Of a DNA stretch of 64,000 nt, positions 33,426-43,916 are shown in pieces. Origin of the DNA: Dehalococcoidia bacterium (GTDB taxonomy: Bacteria; Chloroflexota; Dehalococcoidia; Lucifugimonadales; Lucifugimonadaceae); contig JAPKCH010000002.1 in the NCBI GenBank assembly GCA_026421185.1, forward strand, positions 39,977 through 103,976, in the 5' to 3' direction. The translations under genes and the position numbers were made by a program. The notes below the pieces were generated by a model, which did not search any database, was not told where the DNA came from, and saw nothing but the letters and a program-made list of their open reading frames with translations. Position 1 is the first letter of the stretch. Each line of letters starts with the position of its first letter.

Positions 33426-33434
33426 TTATCCACA
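33426..33434 (+). promoter_or_regulatory. DnaA box overlapping the obgE start codon
   Basis: TTATCCACA, whose last A is the first base of the obgE ATG. DnaA bound here would cover the translation start region of obgE. Confidence 0.75.
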
Positions 33435-34723
33435 TGTTAGATTCTGCAGTAATAGAAGTTCGCGCCGGTAACGGTGGACATGGACTCGTGGCTTTTATTC
33501 GAGAGGCACTTCTTCCTCGGGGCGGTCCAGGTGGAGGTGATGGCGGTCATGGTGGTGACGTTGTATTAGTTGCCGATTCAGGATTGAACACCCTTACTAA
33601 GTTTCATTGGCAGCGTCATTTCATTGCCAAAAACGGGACTAGAGGTGATGGCCATCACAGAAATGGGCCCAAAGGCGAAACGATGGAAGTCCCAGTTCCA
33701 GTGGGGACTGAGGTTTGGATTTGGGACGACGCCGAAGATAAAGAACTTATTGGCGATCTAAGCCAGCATGGTCAGAGAATGATCGTTGCTGAGGGTGGTC
33801 GTGGTGGTTGGGGCAATGCGCATTTCGTAACTGCTATTCACCAAGAACCTCTATTAGCTGAAGCTGGTGGCGTTGGAGAAATTCGACGAGTTCGTCTGAA
33901 TTTGAAGCTGCTTGCCGACGTAGGTCTCATCGGAATGCCGAATGCTGGTAAATCGAGCATATTGACCGCTATAAGCGCAGCTCGACCGAAAGTGGCTGAT
34001 TACCCTTTCACAACTCTTGAACCCGTTCTGGGCGTAGTTGAGCAGGGTCAAACGGCGTTTGTTGCAGTAGACATTCCTGGTTTGATCGAAGGCGCTCACA
34101 CCGGTATTGGTCTTGGCGATGAATTTCTCAAGCACGTTCAAAGAACTCGTGTACTAGTTCACGTTGTTGATGGTAGTGAAGATGATGTTCCGGGTCGTAT
34201 CAAAGCGATCAACGAGGAAATTTCTCAATTTGATCCTGAGCTGGCGAAGAAACCTCAGATTCTTGCTATCAACAAACTCGACCTCGATGACGTGTCGGTG
34301 TTGAAGGACGAGATCATCGAAAGTTTGAGTACCATTGAAGGGCTACATTCCGAGGTATTCTTTGTTTCGGCAGCTACATACGATGGTCTTATTGAACTGA
34401 AGTTGGCGATGTTTAATTTATTGCGTTCGTCGTATCAAAACGAACCACCTCCTCCAACTGTCGAGATTGGTGAAATTCCGGTGTTGCGCCCGATCGTTAG
34501 AAAATCTACTGACGTAGTTTTGCGAGAATCCACCGGTCAATTAAGAATTGTTCATCCGAAGGCCGTTCGGCTCGCAGGTGGTAGTAATTTGGGCTTGCAC
34601 GAAGCTCGATTGCAGTTCCACCGACGACTTGATCAGCTGAAAGTGACCAAAGCATTGCGAGACGCCGGATTAGAAGATGGCGATACCGTGCTTATTGGTG
34701 ACTGGGAATTTGATTGGGACTAA
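33434..34723 (+). CDS. obgE: Obg-family GTPase ObgE/CgtA
   Basis: An essential GTPase linked to 50S ribosome assembly and stress control. The 429-residue product has the Gly-rich Obg domain (1-158, with RGGPGGGDGGHGGDV), the G domain with GMPNAGKSSILTAIS (G1), DIPGLIEGAHTG (G3) and NKLDLDD (G4), and a C-terminal OCT domain (about 350-429) ending GDWEFDWD. ATG 33434 lacks a ribosome-binding site and overlaps a DnaA box, so translation may be leaderless or weak. nadD overlaps its stop by one base. Confidence 0.96.
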   Translation: MLDSAVIEVRAGNGGHGLVAFIREALLPRGGPGGGDGGHGGDVVLVADSGLNTLTKFHWQRHFIAKNGTRGDGHHRNGPKGETMEVPVPVGTEVWIWDDAEDKELIGDLSQHGQRMIVAEGGRGGWGNAHFVTAIHQEPLLAEAGGVGEIRRVRLNLKLLADVGLIGMPNAGKSSILTAISAARPKVADYPFTTLEPVLGVVEQGQTAFVAVDIPGLIEGAHTGIGLGDEFLKHVQRTRVLVHVVDGSEDDVPGRIKAINEEISQFDPELAKKPQILAINKLDLDDVSVLKDEIIESLSTIEGLHSEVFFVSAATYDGLIELKLAMFNLLRSSYQNEPPPPTVEIGEIPVLRPIVRKSTDVVLRESTGQLRIVHPKAVRLAGGSNLGLHEARLQFHRRLDQLKVTKALRDAGLEDGDTVLIGDWEFDWD

Positions 34724-35337
34724 TGACATCTTCACGCATCACTAAAAGAGTGGGCGTGTTTGGTGGCACGTTTGATCCGATCCACAATGGGCACATCGCG
34801 GTTGCTCGGTCCGCATTAGAGGCGCTAGATCTCGATCAGGTTTTATTTGTGGTGACTTCCGACCAGTGGCTTCGAGAAAATCCGCCTGTAGCGTCGGCTG
34901 CCGATCGTTTCCACATGGTTGAACTTGCTGTGGATAACGTACTTGAATTCACAGCATCAGATGTGGATATCATTCGTGAAGGCTCTACCTACACAGTCGA
35001 TACACTTCGAGATATTCGAGCGCAGTTCGACGATTCGGCTGAGCTGTTTTTGATCGTTGGAGCTGATTCTGCATCGTCGATGAATCGCTGGAAAGACGCC
35101 GAACAAATTGGCGGTCTGGCGAAGAGCGTTGCAGTCGGTAGACCAGGTCAAGCATTCGCTATCGAAACACTCGATGACTCACACCCGGCTAGCGGGGCAG
35201 AGTATGTTGAAGGTCCGATGCTCGACGTATCGGCGACCCGCGTGCGGGAATTTCTTTCGGCAGGCGAGGCTATCGATGAGTTGGTTGATGAGCCGGTTGT
35301 TGAGTACATCCAAAAACAGGGTTTGTATCGTAAATAG
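34723..35337 (+). CDS. nadD: Nicotinate-nucleotide adenylyltransferase
   Basis: Adenylates nicotinic acid mononucleotide in NAD synthesis. The 204-residue product has GVFGGTFDPIHNGHIAVAR with the HxGH nucleotidyl-transferase motif and VSATRVREFLSAGE corresponding to the ISSTxxR motif. Its ATG overlaps the obgE stop (TAATG), which indicates translational coupling; an in-frame TTG nine bases earlier is less likely. obgE-nadD adjacency is common in bacteria. Confidence 0.94.
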   Translation: MTSSRITKRVGVFGGTFDPIHNGHIAVARSALEALDLDQVLFVVTSDQWLRENPPVASAADRFHMVELAVDNVLEFTASDVDIIREGSTYTVDTLRDIRAQFDDSAELFLIVGADSASSMNRWKDAEQIGGLAKSVAVGRPGQAFAIETLDDSHPASGAEYVEGPMLDVSATRVREFLSAGEAIDELVDEPVVEYIQKQGLYRK

Positions 35338-35351
35338 GAGCAGTACTGCGC

Positions 35352-35930
35352 ATGGCTAACGGATCTGATCTCAAAAGTATCGCGACACGTTTGTACGACC
35401 GAGCAATGGAGCTTGATTCCCTTCGATTCGGCGATTTCACATTGTCTTCAGGCGCGAAGAGCACCTACTACTTTGACGGCCGGATGCTCTCGACTGATCC
35501 CGAAGGTGCAGATCTGATTTCTCAAGCGTTTAGTATCGCTATCGAAAACGCCGGAGCAGAGGCGTTTGGTGGCCCAACCGTGGCTGCGGTACCGATTGTT
35601 GGTGCTTTGGCGTTACGGTCGCATCTGGATGGTAAGAAGCGCACGGGATTCTTCGTTCGACCCGAGCAAAAAGAGCATGGGGCTGGCAAGAAGATCGAAG
35701 GAAACCTTCAACCTGGAATGAAAGTAGCTGCGTTCGACGACACTATTTCAACCGGCGGTTCGCTGTTCCCTGCGATAGAAGCTGTTGAGAAGTTTGGATG
35801 TGATGTTGTCCTTGTTATGGCGATTCTTGATCGCCATCAAGGCGGGGACGTTGAGATAGAACGTCGAGGCATTCCGTTCTTCAAGCTGTGGGAATCGACA
35901 CCAGACGGCAAGGTAACCATCGCTGTTTAG
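35352..35930 (+). CDS. pyrE: Orotate phosphoribosyltransferase
   Basis: Forms OMP from orotate and PRPP in pyrimidine synthesis. The 192-residue product has GDFTLSSGAKSTYYFDGRML at the N-terminus, the flexible loop FFVRPEQKEHGAGKKIEG with the catalytic Lys, and the PRPP-binding motif VAAFDDTISTGGSLFPAI. GGAG lies 10-14 bases before ATG 35352. It ends the obgE-nadD-pyrE run and meets gyrB head-on; a bidirectional terminator separates them. Confidence 0.94.
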   Translation: MANGSDLKSIATRLYDRAMELDSLRFGDFTLSSGAKSTYYFDGRMLSTDPEGADLISQAFSIAIENAGAEAFGGPTVAAVPIVGALALRSHLDGKKRTGFFVRPEQKEHGAGKKIEGNLQPGMKVAAFDDTISTGGSLFPAIEAVEKFGCDVVLVMAILDRHQGGDVEIERRGIPFFKLWESTPDGKVTIAV

Positions 35931-36051
35931 GGTGCCATTAGAACTTTTTCTTTGTCATTCTGAACTATGTTCATTCTCAGATATCGTGCGAATTAGGCTG
36001 GATAGTTAAGCTCCACTTAAATCTGAATATAGATAATTAGCTTGTAACGCG

Positions 36052-36087
36052 AAACGACCTCTCGGAATCGATTCCGAGGGGTCGTTT
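36052..36087. terminator. Bidirectional terminator between pyrE and gyrB
   Basis: A long near-perfect hairpin: AAACGACC (36052-36059) with GGTCGTTT (36080-36087), a T-G pair, then CTCGGAAT with ATTCCGAG, and loop CG. T-rich sequence follows on the plus strand, and on the minus strand the stem itself ends in T's. It serves both convergent genes. Confidence 0.88.
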
Positions 36088-36116
36088 GATTTTCTTTAGA
36101 GCCGTGCCAATAGCAC

Positions 36117-38615
<2,499 letters not shown>

Positions 38616-38897
38616 TCATCCTTACCATGTGGTGCGGTACGCTGATCGATCAGATTTAGACTTGGCTAGAGTCTGACTTCATACACAGCTTTAGCTTTTG
38701 ATACGCATGTGGAAGAAGCAGGAAAACAAAGGTTGAATCGGAATTGATTAGCGTGCGTTTACATAAACTGTAAACGGCACCATGATTCTACCATTTTTGA
38801 ATGGTGGCCGCCGAGTTTGAGCGCAGTATAAAATTCGCTTATATTTTTATCGTTCTGAGTAAGTTGCGTTTTTGTTTTACTAAGCCTTGGATTTGTT

Positions 38898-39191
38898 GTG
38901 GATATTTTGCTTGAGAATTTACTAGTTATATTAGCCATAGTACTGGTGGTTAACCTCGGATCAGTAATCGCTATTTGGTGGGACAAACGTCGGGCCAAAA
39001 AAGATCAGTGGCGGATAAAAGAAGGAACTCTCCTAGCTTGGGCTCTAGTTGGGGGATGGCCTGGTGGAATTTGGGCGATGCGTAGGTTCCGTCACAAGAC
39101 CTCGAAGCAGTCATTTAAAGCGAAGTACGTGCTTGCGATATTGCTGAATACTGGCGTGATTGCGGCTATTGCATTCGTTGTGATTGGGTAG
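38898..39191 (+). CDS. DUF1294 membrane protein
   Basis: A 97-residue protein with two or three membrane helices: VILAIVLVVNLGSVIAIWW near the start, ALVGGWPGGIWAM in the middle and VLAILLNTGVIAAIAFVVIG at the end. Between them is the DUF1294 signature WWDKRRAKKDQWRIKEGTLL...RFRHKTSKQSFKAKY. The function of DUF1294 is unknown; in some proteins it is fused to cold-shock domains. GTG 38898 is the start. It is divergent from gyrB. Confidence 0.88.
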   Translation: MDILLENLLVILAIVLVVNLGSVIAIWWDKRRAKKDQWRIKEGTLLAWALVGGWPGGIWAMRRFRHKTSKQSFKAKYVLAILLNTGVIAAIAFVVIG

Positions 39192-39377
39192 TGGTTCAGC
39201 CTCGAACTACGCACACAGCGCAATCTGTCAGGTCTATAATCTCGCGATTCCTGTGATCGTTCTTGTTCCCACGAACTCGATGTTTCCCCGGAATTTGTGT
39301 TGATATATGTACGAAGCGCTAGCTGACGTTTTTTGTTGAAAGCAGCCCGCTTTACCTGAAATACCCGAGGGTTAACC

Positions 39378-40367
39378 GTGGAAATCGACCGCGATATATT
39401 GTTGCTGATGCTTCGCCGCATGTGGATGATTCGAAATTTCGAGTTGAAAGTTATGGAAGTTCACTCTGCTGGTGAATTTGCTGGTGCCGCCCACCCGTAC
39501 ATCGGTGAAGAGGCTGTTGCTGTTGGCGCTTGTGCAGCGCTGGAAGACACCGACTACATTACCGGCAATCACCGTTCGCACGGGCACCCGATTGCCAAAG
39601 GCGGCCGTGTAGATAAGGCGATGGCTGAGCTTTACGGTCGAGTAGATGGATATTGCAAAGGCAAGGGCGGATCGATGCACCTAGCTGACTACTCAATTGG
39701 AATTCTTGGTGAATCCGGAATTCTGGGATCATCTGTTCCTGTGGCCGTTGGCGCTGCTCTCGCAGCTCATATCAGAGGCGACAAGTTCGTTTCGATGGCG
39801 TTCTTTGGTGACGGAGCGTCTAACCAGGGAGCGCTGCACGAATCTATGAACCTTGCTTCTATTTGGAAGTTGCCGGTTATTTTCTTGTGCGAGAACAACC
39901 AGTATGCGGTGACGACTTCATATGCCGAAACTGTAGCTGTAGATCACGTTTCGGATCGCGCTGCCGCTTACAACATGCCTGGCATGCTTGTTGATGGCCA
40001 GGACGTTGTAGCGATGTACGAGGCAACTTCTGCTGCTGTAGCCCGTGCACGAGCTGGAGAAGGTCCAACACTGATCGAAGGCCTCACTTACCGCTTTGAA
40101 GAGCACTCTCTAGGTTTGGGTCGTGTAGCTCGTGGCGCTTACCGTGACGAAGCAGAAATTGCCGAATGGCGAAAACGTGACCCGCTCGACATTCTTGAGA
40201 AGACGCTGATCACTCAAGGAATCGCAACTCGAGAAGAGTGCGATGCGATAAATGCTGAGACAGTGAAAGAAGTAGAAGAAGCTACTGATTTCGCTCGAAA
40301 CAGCCCGTTCCCAGAACCAGGAGATCTGTTTGAGGACATGTGGGCGAATCCAATCCCGCTGCCATAG
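39378..40367 (+). CDS. acoA: Thiamine-diphosphate dehydrogenase E1, alpha subunit (acetoin/pyruvate type)
   Basis: The alpha subunit of a 2-oxoacid or acetoin dehydrogenase E1. The 329-residue product has GNHRSHGHPIAKGG, the thiamine-diphosphate motif FGDGASNQGALHESMNLAS...CENNQYA and the loop RFEEHSLGLGRVARGAYR. It starts with GTG 39378, and the beta subunit follows 60 bases later. The presence of an AcoX-type gene at 45168 and of E2 at 43917 makes an acetoin dehydrogenase system likelier than pyruvate dehydrogenase, but sequence alone does not settle the substrate; pdhA is the alternative name. Confidence 0.88.
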   Translation: MEIDRDILLLMLRRMWMIRNFELKVMEVHSAGEFAGAAHPYIGEEAVAVGACAALEDTDYITGNHRSHGHPIAKGGRVDKAMAELYGRVDGYCKGKGGSMHLADYSIGILGESGILGSSVPVAVGAALAAHIRGDKFVSMAFFGDGASNQGALHESMNLASIWKLPVIFLCENNQYAVTTSYAETVAVDHVSDRAAAYNMPGMLVDGQDVVAMYEATSAAVARARAGEGPTLIEGLTYRFEEHSLGLGRVARGAYRDEAEIAEWRKRDPLDILEKTLITQGIATREECDAINAETVKEVEEATDFARNSPFPEPGDLFEDMWANPIPLP

Positions 40368-40427
40368 TCAGAGATCAATTTCACTCATTCATCAAGATAT
40401 TTCTCAGTTCACAGGTAATAGATCAAA

Positions 40428-41414
40428 ATGGCTCAGACCGTATTTTTAGAAGCAATCAACCAGGCCATCCAAGAGGAGATGAGACGCGACGAAAGCGTGT
40501 TCATCTTGGGCGAGGACATTCGTCGAGCCATTTATGGTGCGACTGCCGATCTCCTCACCGAGTTCGGTGAAAAACGAGTTCTCGATACTCCGCTTTCCGA
40601 AAATGGATTCTTTGGAGCAGCAATTGGTGCTTCGCTAGTGGGCATGCGCCCAGTGGTGGAGACCCTGACCAGCTTCATGTGGGTTGCAATGGATCAGCTC
40701 ATCTCTCAGGCGGCAAAGATGCGGTATATGTTCGGTGGACAGGCAACACTTCCAGTGGTGTTCCGGGCATCGATGTTCTACGGAGCAGGGTCGGCGGCTC
40801 ACCACTCAGACCGTTCATACCCAATGTTTATGAACATGCCTGGCATCAAGATTGTGGTTCCTTCAAACCCTGCCGACATGAAAGGTTTGCTCAAGACAGC
40901 TATTCGTGACGACGACCCGACTATCGTTTTTGAAGACGGAACTCTCTTCGGTATGCGTGGCGAGGTCCCTGAGAACGCTGATCTGCCGGGCGAGGAACTG
41001 CTTGTTCCGTTTGGCGAAGCGAAAATTGTTCGTGAAGGTACTGACTGCACGATTGTTGCTATCGGTGGTGCGGTAAACCACGCCATTGCAACTTCCGATC
41101 AACTTGCTGCTGAAGGAATATCTGTCGAGGTCATCGACCCTCGAACGTTGGTTCCATTCGACAAACAGGCTGTATTGGATTCTGTCGAGAAGACGGGCCG
41201 ACTTGTTATTGCTGACCCAGCCCACAAGGTTTGTAGTGCAGCTTCAGAAATTGCCTCTATCGTTTCCGAAGAGGGCTTCTGGTCGCTTCAGGCTCCGATT
41301 CAGAAGGTTGCGTCTGAACAAGTACACATTCCGTACAGCCCTGCGCTTGAGAAGCACGTGTATCCAGATGTTCCAAAGATCACTGCTGCAGTAAAGCGCA
41401 CGCTGGAGTCCTAA
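40428..41414 (+). CDS. acoB: Thiamine-diphosphate dehydrogenase E1, beta subunit
   Basis: The beta subunit pairing with the gene at 39378. The 328-residue product has FILGEDIRRAIYGATADL, RVLDTPLSENGFFGAAIGAS, PVVETLTSFMWVAMDQLISQ and the C-terminal transketolase-like part starting LVPFGEAKIVREG. This is the normal domain order of an E1 beta: pyrimidine-binding domain, then C-terminal domain. Two hairpin terminators follow directly, so the E1 pair is one transcript separate from E2. The substrate is acetoin or a 2-oxoacid. Confidence 0.9.
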   Translation: MAQTVFLEAINQAIQEEMRRDESVFILGEDIRRAIYGATADLLTEFGEKRVLDTPLSENGFFGAAIGASLVGMRPVVETLTSFMWVAMDQLISQAAKMRYMFGGQATLPVVFRASMFYGAGSAAHHSDRSYPMFMNMPGIKIVVPSNPADMKGLLKTAIRDDDPTIVFEDGTLFGMRGEVPENADLPGEELLVPFGEAKIVREGTDCTIVAIGGAVNHAIATSDQLAAEGISVEVIDPRTLVPFDKQAVLDSVEKTGRLVIADPAHKVCSAASEIASIVSEEGFWSLQAPIQKVASEQVHIPYSPALEKHVYPDVPKITAAVKRTLES

Positions 41415-41436
41415 GTGCTATTGGCACTGTTTTTTA
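41414..41436 (+). terminator. Terminator after E1 beta (first of two)
   Basis: AGTGC (41414-41418) pairs with GCACT (41424-41428) around TATTG, followed by T7. The stem begins on the last base of the stop codon. Confidence 0.75.
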
Positions 41437-41450
41437 GACGATTTTGATAG

Positions 41451-41485
41451 AAAGCCCTAGGCGTTATGCTCGGGGCTTTTTGTTT
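41451..41485 (+). terminator. Terminator after E1 beta (second of two)
   Basis: AAAGCCC (41451-41457) pairs perfectly with GGGCTTT (41473-41479), followed by a T-rich tail. Confidence 0.85.
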
Positions 41486-41539
41486 TAACTAGGGCTGTGT
41501 GAGTAGAATTTGGTTTGTGGTGGATAACGTGAGGGCTGT

Positions 41540-41574
41540 GATTGCCACGTCGTCGGACTCCTAGTAATGACAGG
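41540..41574. repeat. Dispersed palindromic element, family A (copy 5)
   Basis: GATTGCCACGTCGTCGG followed by CTCCTAGTAATGACAGG, a close match to the copy at 808. Confidence 0.6.
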
Positions 41575-41689
41575 GGCGCGATTTGTGGCGATCGCGTGAG
41601 TAATCGAGCTTCCAGTTTGCTGATCTCGGGGTAGGCTAAACGCGTTATTTAGCCGACTTACTGTATCTGTTCATCCCGGAGCCTTTTCA

Positions 41690-42394
41690 TTGAATCCTGT
41701 TTTTGAGAATTGCAAAGCACTTACGTTCGATCTGTTCGGAACCGTTCTGGATCTGGGCGGATCGCTTACTCCGCACTTGAAGATTTTTCTTGATGGATGT
41801 GGTTCGGATGTCGACCCCGCAGCTATGTGGCAGCATCTTCGCTATAGGCAGCGAATCGAGCAGTATCAGGACACGCTGGTTGAACTAGGGCACTCGGGGT
41901 ATCTCGAAACTGTGCAGAAGGCATTCGACTACGTGGCTCGTGCAAACAAGCTGACTCCAACTCCAGAGCAGACTGATACGTTCATGGCTGGCTGGCAAGA
42001 ACTTTCGCCATTCCTTGAATGTGTGGGGGGGTTAGATCGACTTCGAGAACGGTACAAATTGATCGCTCTTTCGAACGGAAACCCGTGGTTTCTTGACCAC
42101 CTCGTTAAGAACCGTATTCAGTACGATTTTGATGGCGTGATTTCAGTTGAAGAGGCTGGTTACTTCAAGCCGAAGCCCGGCGTGTATCGTCGTGCGGCTC
42201 GTAACTTGGGCATGGAGCCGGGCGAATTGATCATGGTTTCAGCGAACTCGTTCGATGTGATGGGCGCCCGAACGTGTGGGCTTCGCGGAGCGTACGTCAA
42301 TCGCTACGATTTGCCGTTCGAAGATACTCACGACATGTACAAGCCCGATGTAACAGTGCTCAATTTCTCTGAACTCGCCGATGCCCTCTTGTAA
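41690..42394 (+). CDS. Haloacid dehalogenase type II / HAD hydrolase
   Basis: A HAD-superfamily hydrolase close to type II (S)-2-haloacid dehalogenases. In 234 residues: the nucleophile Asp14 in LTFDLFGTVLD, ALSNGNPWFLDHLV (motif II with Ser), GYFKPKPGVYRRA (motif III Lys) and MVSANSFDVMGARTCGLRG (motif IV). The dehalogenase-type motif VSANSFDVMGA supports that subgroup, which displaces halide from 2-haloacids. The start is TTG 41690. The end overlaps the next gene by 14 bases, so the two are coupled. It sits between the E1 and E2 genes. Confidence 0.87.
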   Translation: MNPVFENCKALTFDLFGTVLDLGGSLTPHLKIFLDGCGSDVDPAAMWQHLRYRQRIEQYQDTLVELGHSGYLETVQKAFDYVARANKLTPTPEQTDTFMAGWQELSPFLECVGGLDRLRERYKLIALSNGNPWFLDHLVKNRIQYDFDGVISVEEAGYFKPKPGVYRRAARNLGMEPGELIMVSANSFDVMGARTCGLRGAYVNRYDLPFEDTHDMYKPDVTVLNFSELADALL

Positions 42395-43742
42395 GTGGCG
42401 TATTCAAGTTTTATTTAGGTCAGCTGGTATAAAGCTGTACTTTTTGGCGGCGCTTGTTTTTGTGTTGGTAGTCGGGTGTTCGAATGGCCCTGCTTCAGTG
42501 CTAACGGTAACTTCGACCGCTGAGGTAATTTCAACTGCTGTAATCGAACCTACTGAGCAGGCCGTCGACGATCTTCTCGCTTCGATAGAACGAAGCATGG
42601 AGTTAATTCGCGGAATCGATACACCGCCACCTGTTGAGCACAAATTTGTCGATAAGGCAGGTATGCGGGAGCGTTTGGACGAAGAACTTAGTGATCCTGA
42701 AGTTTTGGGGCAGATCGATCACGAGTCGACGTTGTTCAAACTTCTAGGAGTCATTCCGCAAGATGCCAACCTAAACGATATTTACGACAGCATGTTGGGA
42801 AGTCAGGTTCTTGGTCTTTATGATCCAGAAAAAGAAGAGTTCTTCGTATTGGGTGATGATCAATCGGGTGCGGAGTCGATAGATATCGAAGCGCAGTTGA
42901 CTTACGCTCACGAGTACGTTCACCGATTGCAGGATGCCAAATTCGATCTTGAAAAGATGAAAAAAATGGCAACTGGCGATGATATGTCTCTGGCGATATC
43001 GGCACTGATCGAGGGCGATGCAACGAGCGCTCAATCCCAGTACATGTTTGCGCACTACGATTTCTCAGAGTTGAGCGAACTGCTTGAATCGGCTATCGCA
43101 GATCAGGCTGAACTGACGGAGTCGCCGTATTTTTTGCAAAGAAGTCTTGAGTTTTCCTACATCAACGGTGCTGCATTCATTGCAGTAATTTTGCAACTGG
43201 GTCAATTCACGGCGGTAGATGCAGTTTTCGTTGATCCGCCCAAGAGCACTGAACAAGTGCTTCATCCTGAGAAATATATTGATCAAGAAATACCGATCGA
43301 GATTGATATTACGGATGATGCAATGGGGGGAGACTGGACGGTTCAGGCAGAGAACGTGATGGGTGAGTTCTTCATTCGCACGTGGCTTGAGTCGCTTGGA
43401 AGCGAGAACGCGATTGCCGCTGCTGCTGGTTGGGGCGGTGATGCCTACGCAGTGTTCGAGAGCGAGCTTGGCGACACTGCTCTTGGATTAGGGATTGCAT
43501 GGGACACAGAAAACGATGCACGTGAGTTCATAGTCGAACTTTCTAATTCATTTAATACCAACATTGAATACAGCAGTACGAGTAATCGACTCGACGGTGT
43601 ACTCGAGGCGTGGCAAGGCCCAGGCGGATACATAGTCATAAACCGCTGGAGCGATGACGAAGGCCGGTTCATGACCGGGATCTCGGTTGCAACAGAGAGC
43701 GAGTTGTCGCACAAGTTAAACTTTTCGCTTGCTGTTGAATAA
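42381..43742 (+). CDS. Lipoprotein with HExxH metalloprotease-like motif
   Basis: A 453-residue protein with an N-terminal lipoprotein signal (LYFLAALVFVLVVGC, lipidated Cys33), a helical linker, and a domain with AQLTYAHEYVHRLQDAKF (zinc-type HEYVH at 177-181). This is followed by a downstream acidic motif SALIEGDATSAQSQYM whose Glu may be the third ligand. The arrangement resembles gluzincin-type peptidases of unassigned family. The C-terminal half has no recognised domain. It should act on the outer face of the membrane. It overlaps the HAD gene by 14 bases. Confidence 0.78.
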   Translation: MPSCKWRIQVLFRSAGIKLYFLAALVFVLVVGCSNGPASVLTVTSTAEVISTAVIEPTEQAVDDLLASIERSMELIRGIDTPPPVEHKFVDKAGMRERLDEELSDPEVLGQIDHESTLFKLLGVIPQDANLNDIYDSMLGSQVLGLYDPEKEEFFVLGDDQSGAESIDIEAQLTYAHEYVHRLQDAKFDLEKMKKMATGDDMSLAISALIEGDATSAQSQYMFAHYDFSELSELLESAIADQAELTESPYFLQRSLEFSYINGAAFIAVILQLGQFTAVDAVFVDPPKSTEQVLHPEKYIDQEIPIEIDITDDAMGGDWTVQAENVMGEFFIRTWLESLGSENAIAAAAGWGGDAYAVFESELGDTALGLGIAWDTENDAREFIVELSNSFNTNIEYSSTSNRLDGVLEAWQGPGGYIVINRWSDDEGRFMTGISVATESELSHKLNFSLAVE

Positions 43743-43916
43743 CTAGGGTTCGATAATTCGCCGAACTCACCTCTATCTGCGCTAAGATAGCCATTGGCGC
43801 GCTGTTTCTGATTCCATATTCAGAGTTTTGTTCTCAATCGCAATTTGCACTTGAAGCGAAATATAGCCGGTAAGCGTTGCGCCCGTGAGTCGGCCAAAAG
43901 AACGGTAAACGGTTTT

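Larger units (their letters stand above)
33110..33434. other. oriC: Putative chromosomal replication origin (oriC)
   Basis: A 325-bp, strongly AT-rich non-coding segment between the DinB remnant and obgE. It holds three perfect TTATCCACA boxes (33170-33178 on the minus strand, 33360-33368 and 33426-33434 on the plus strand), a near match TATTCCACA at 33262, TTATCCAAT near 33226 and long A/T tracts that could be the unwinding element. The position beside dnaA and close to gyrB matches the origin context of many bacteria. Not confirmed by skew. Confidence 0.75.
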
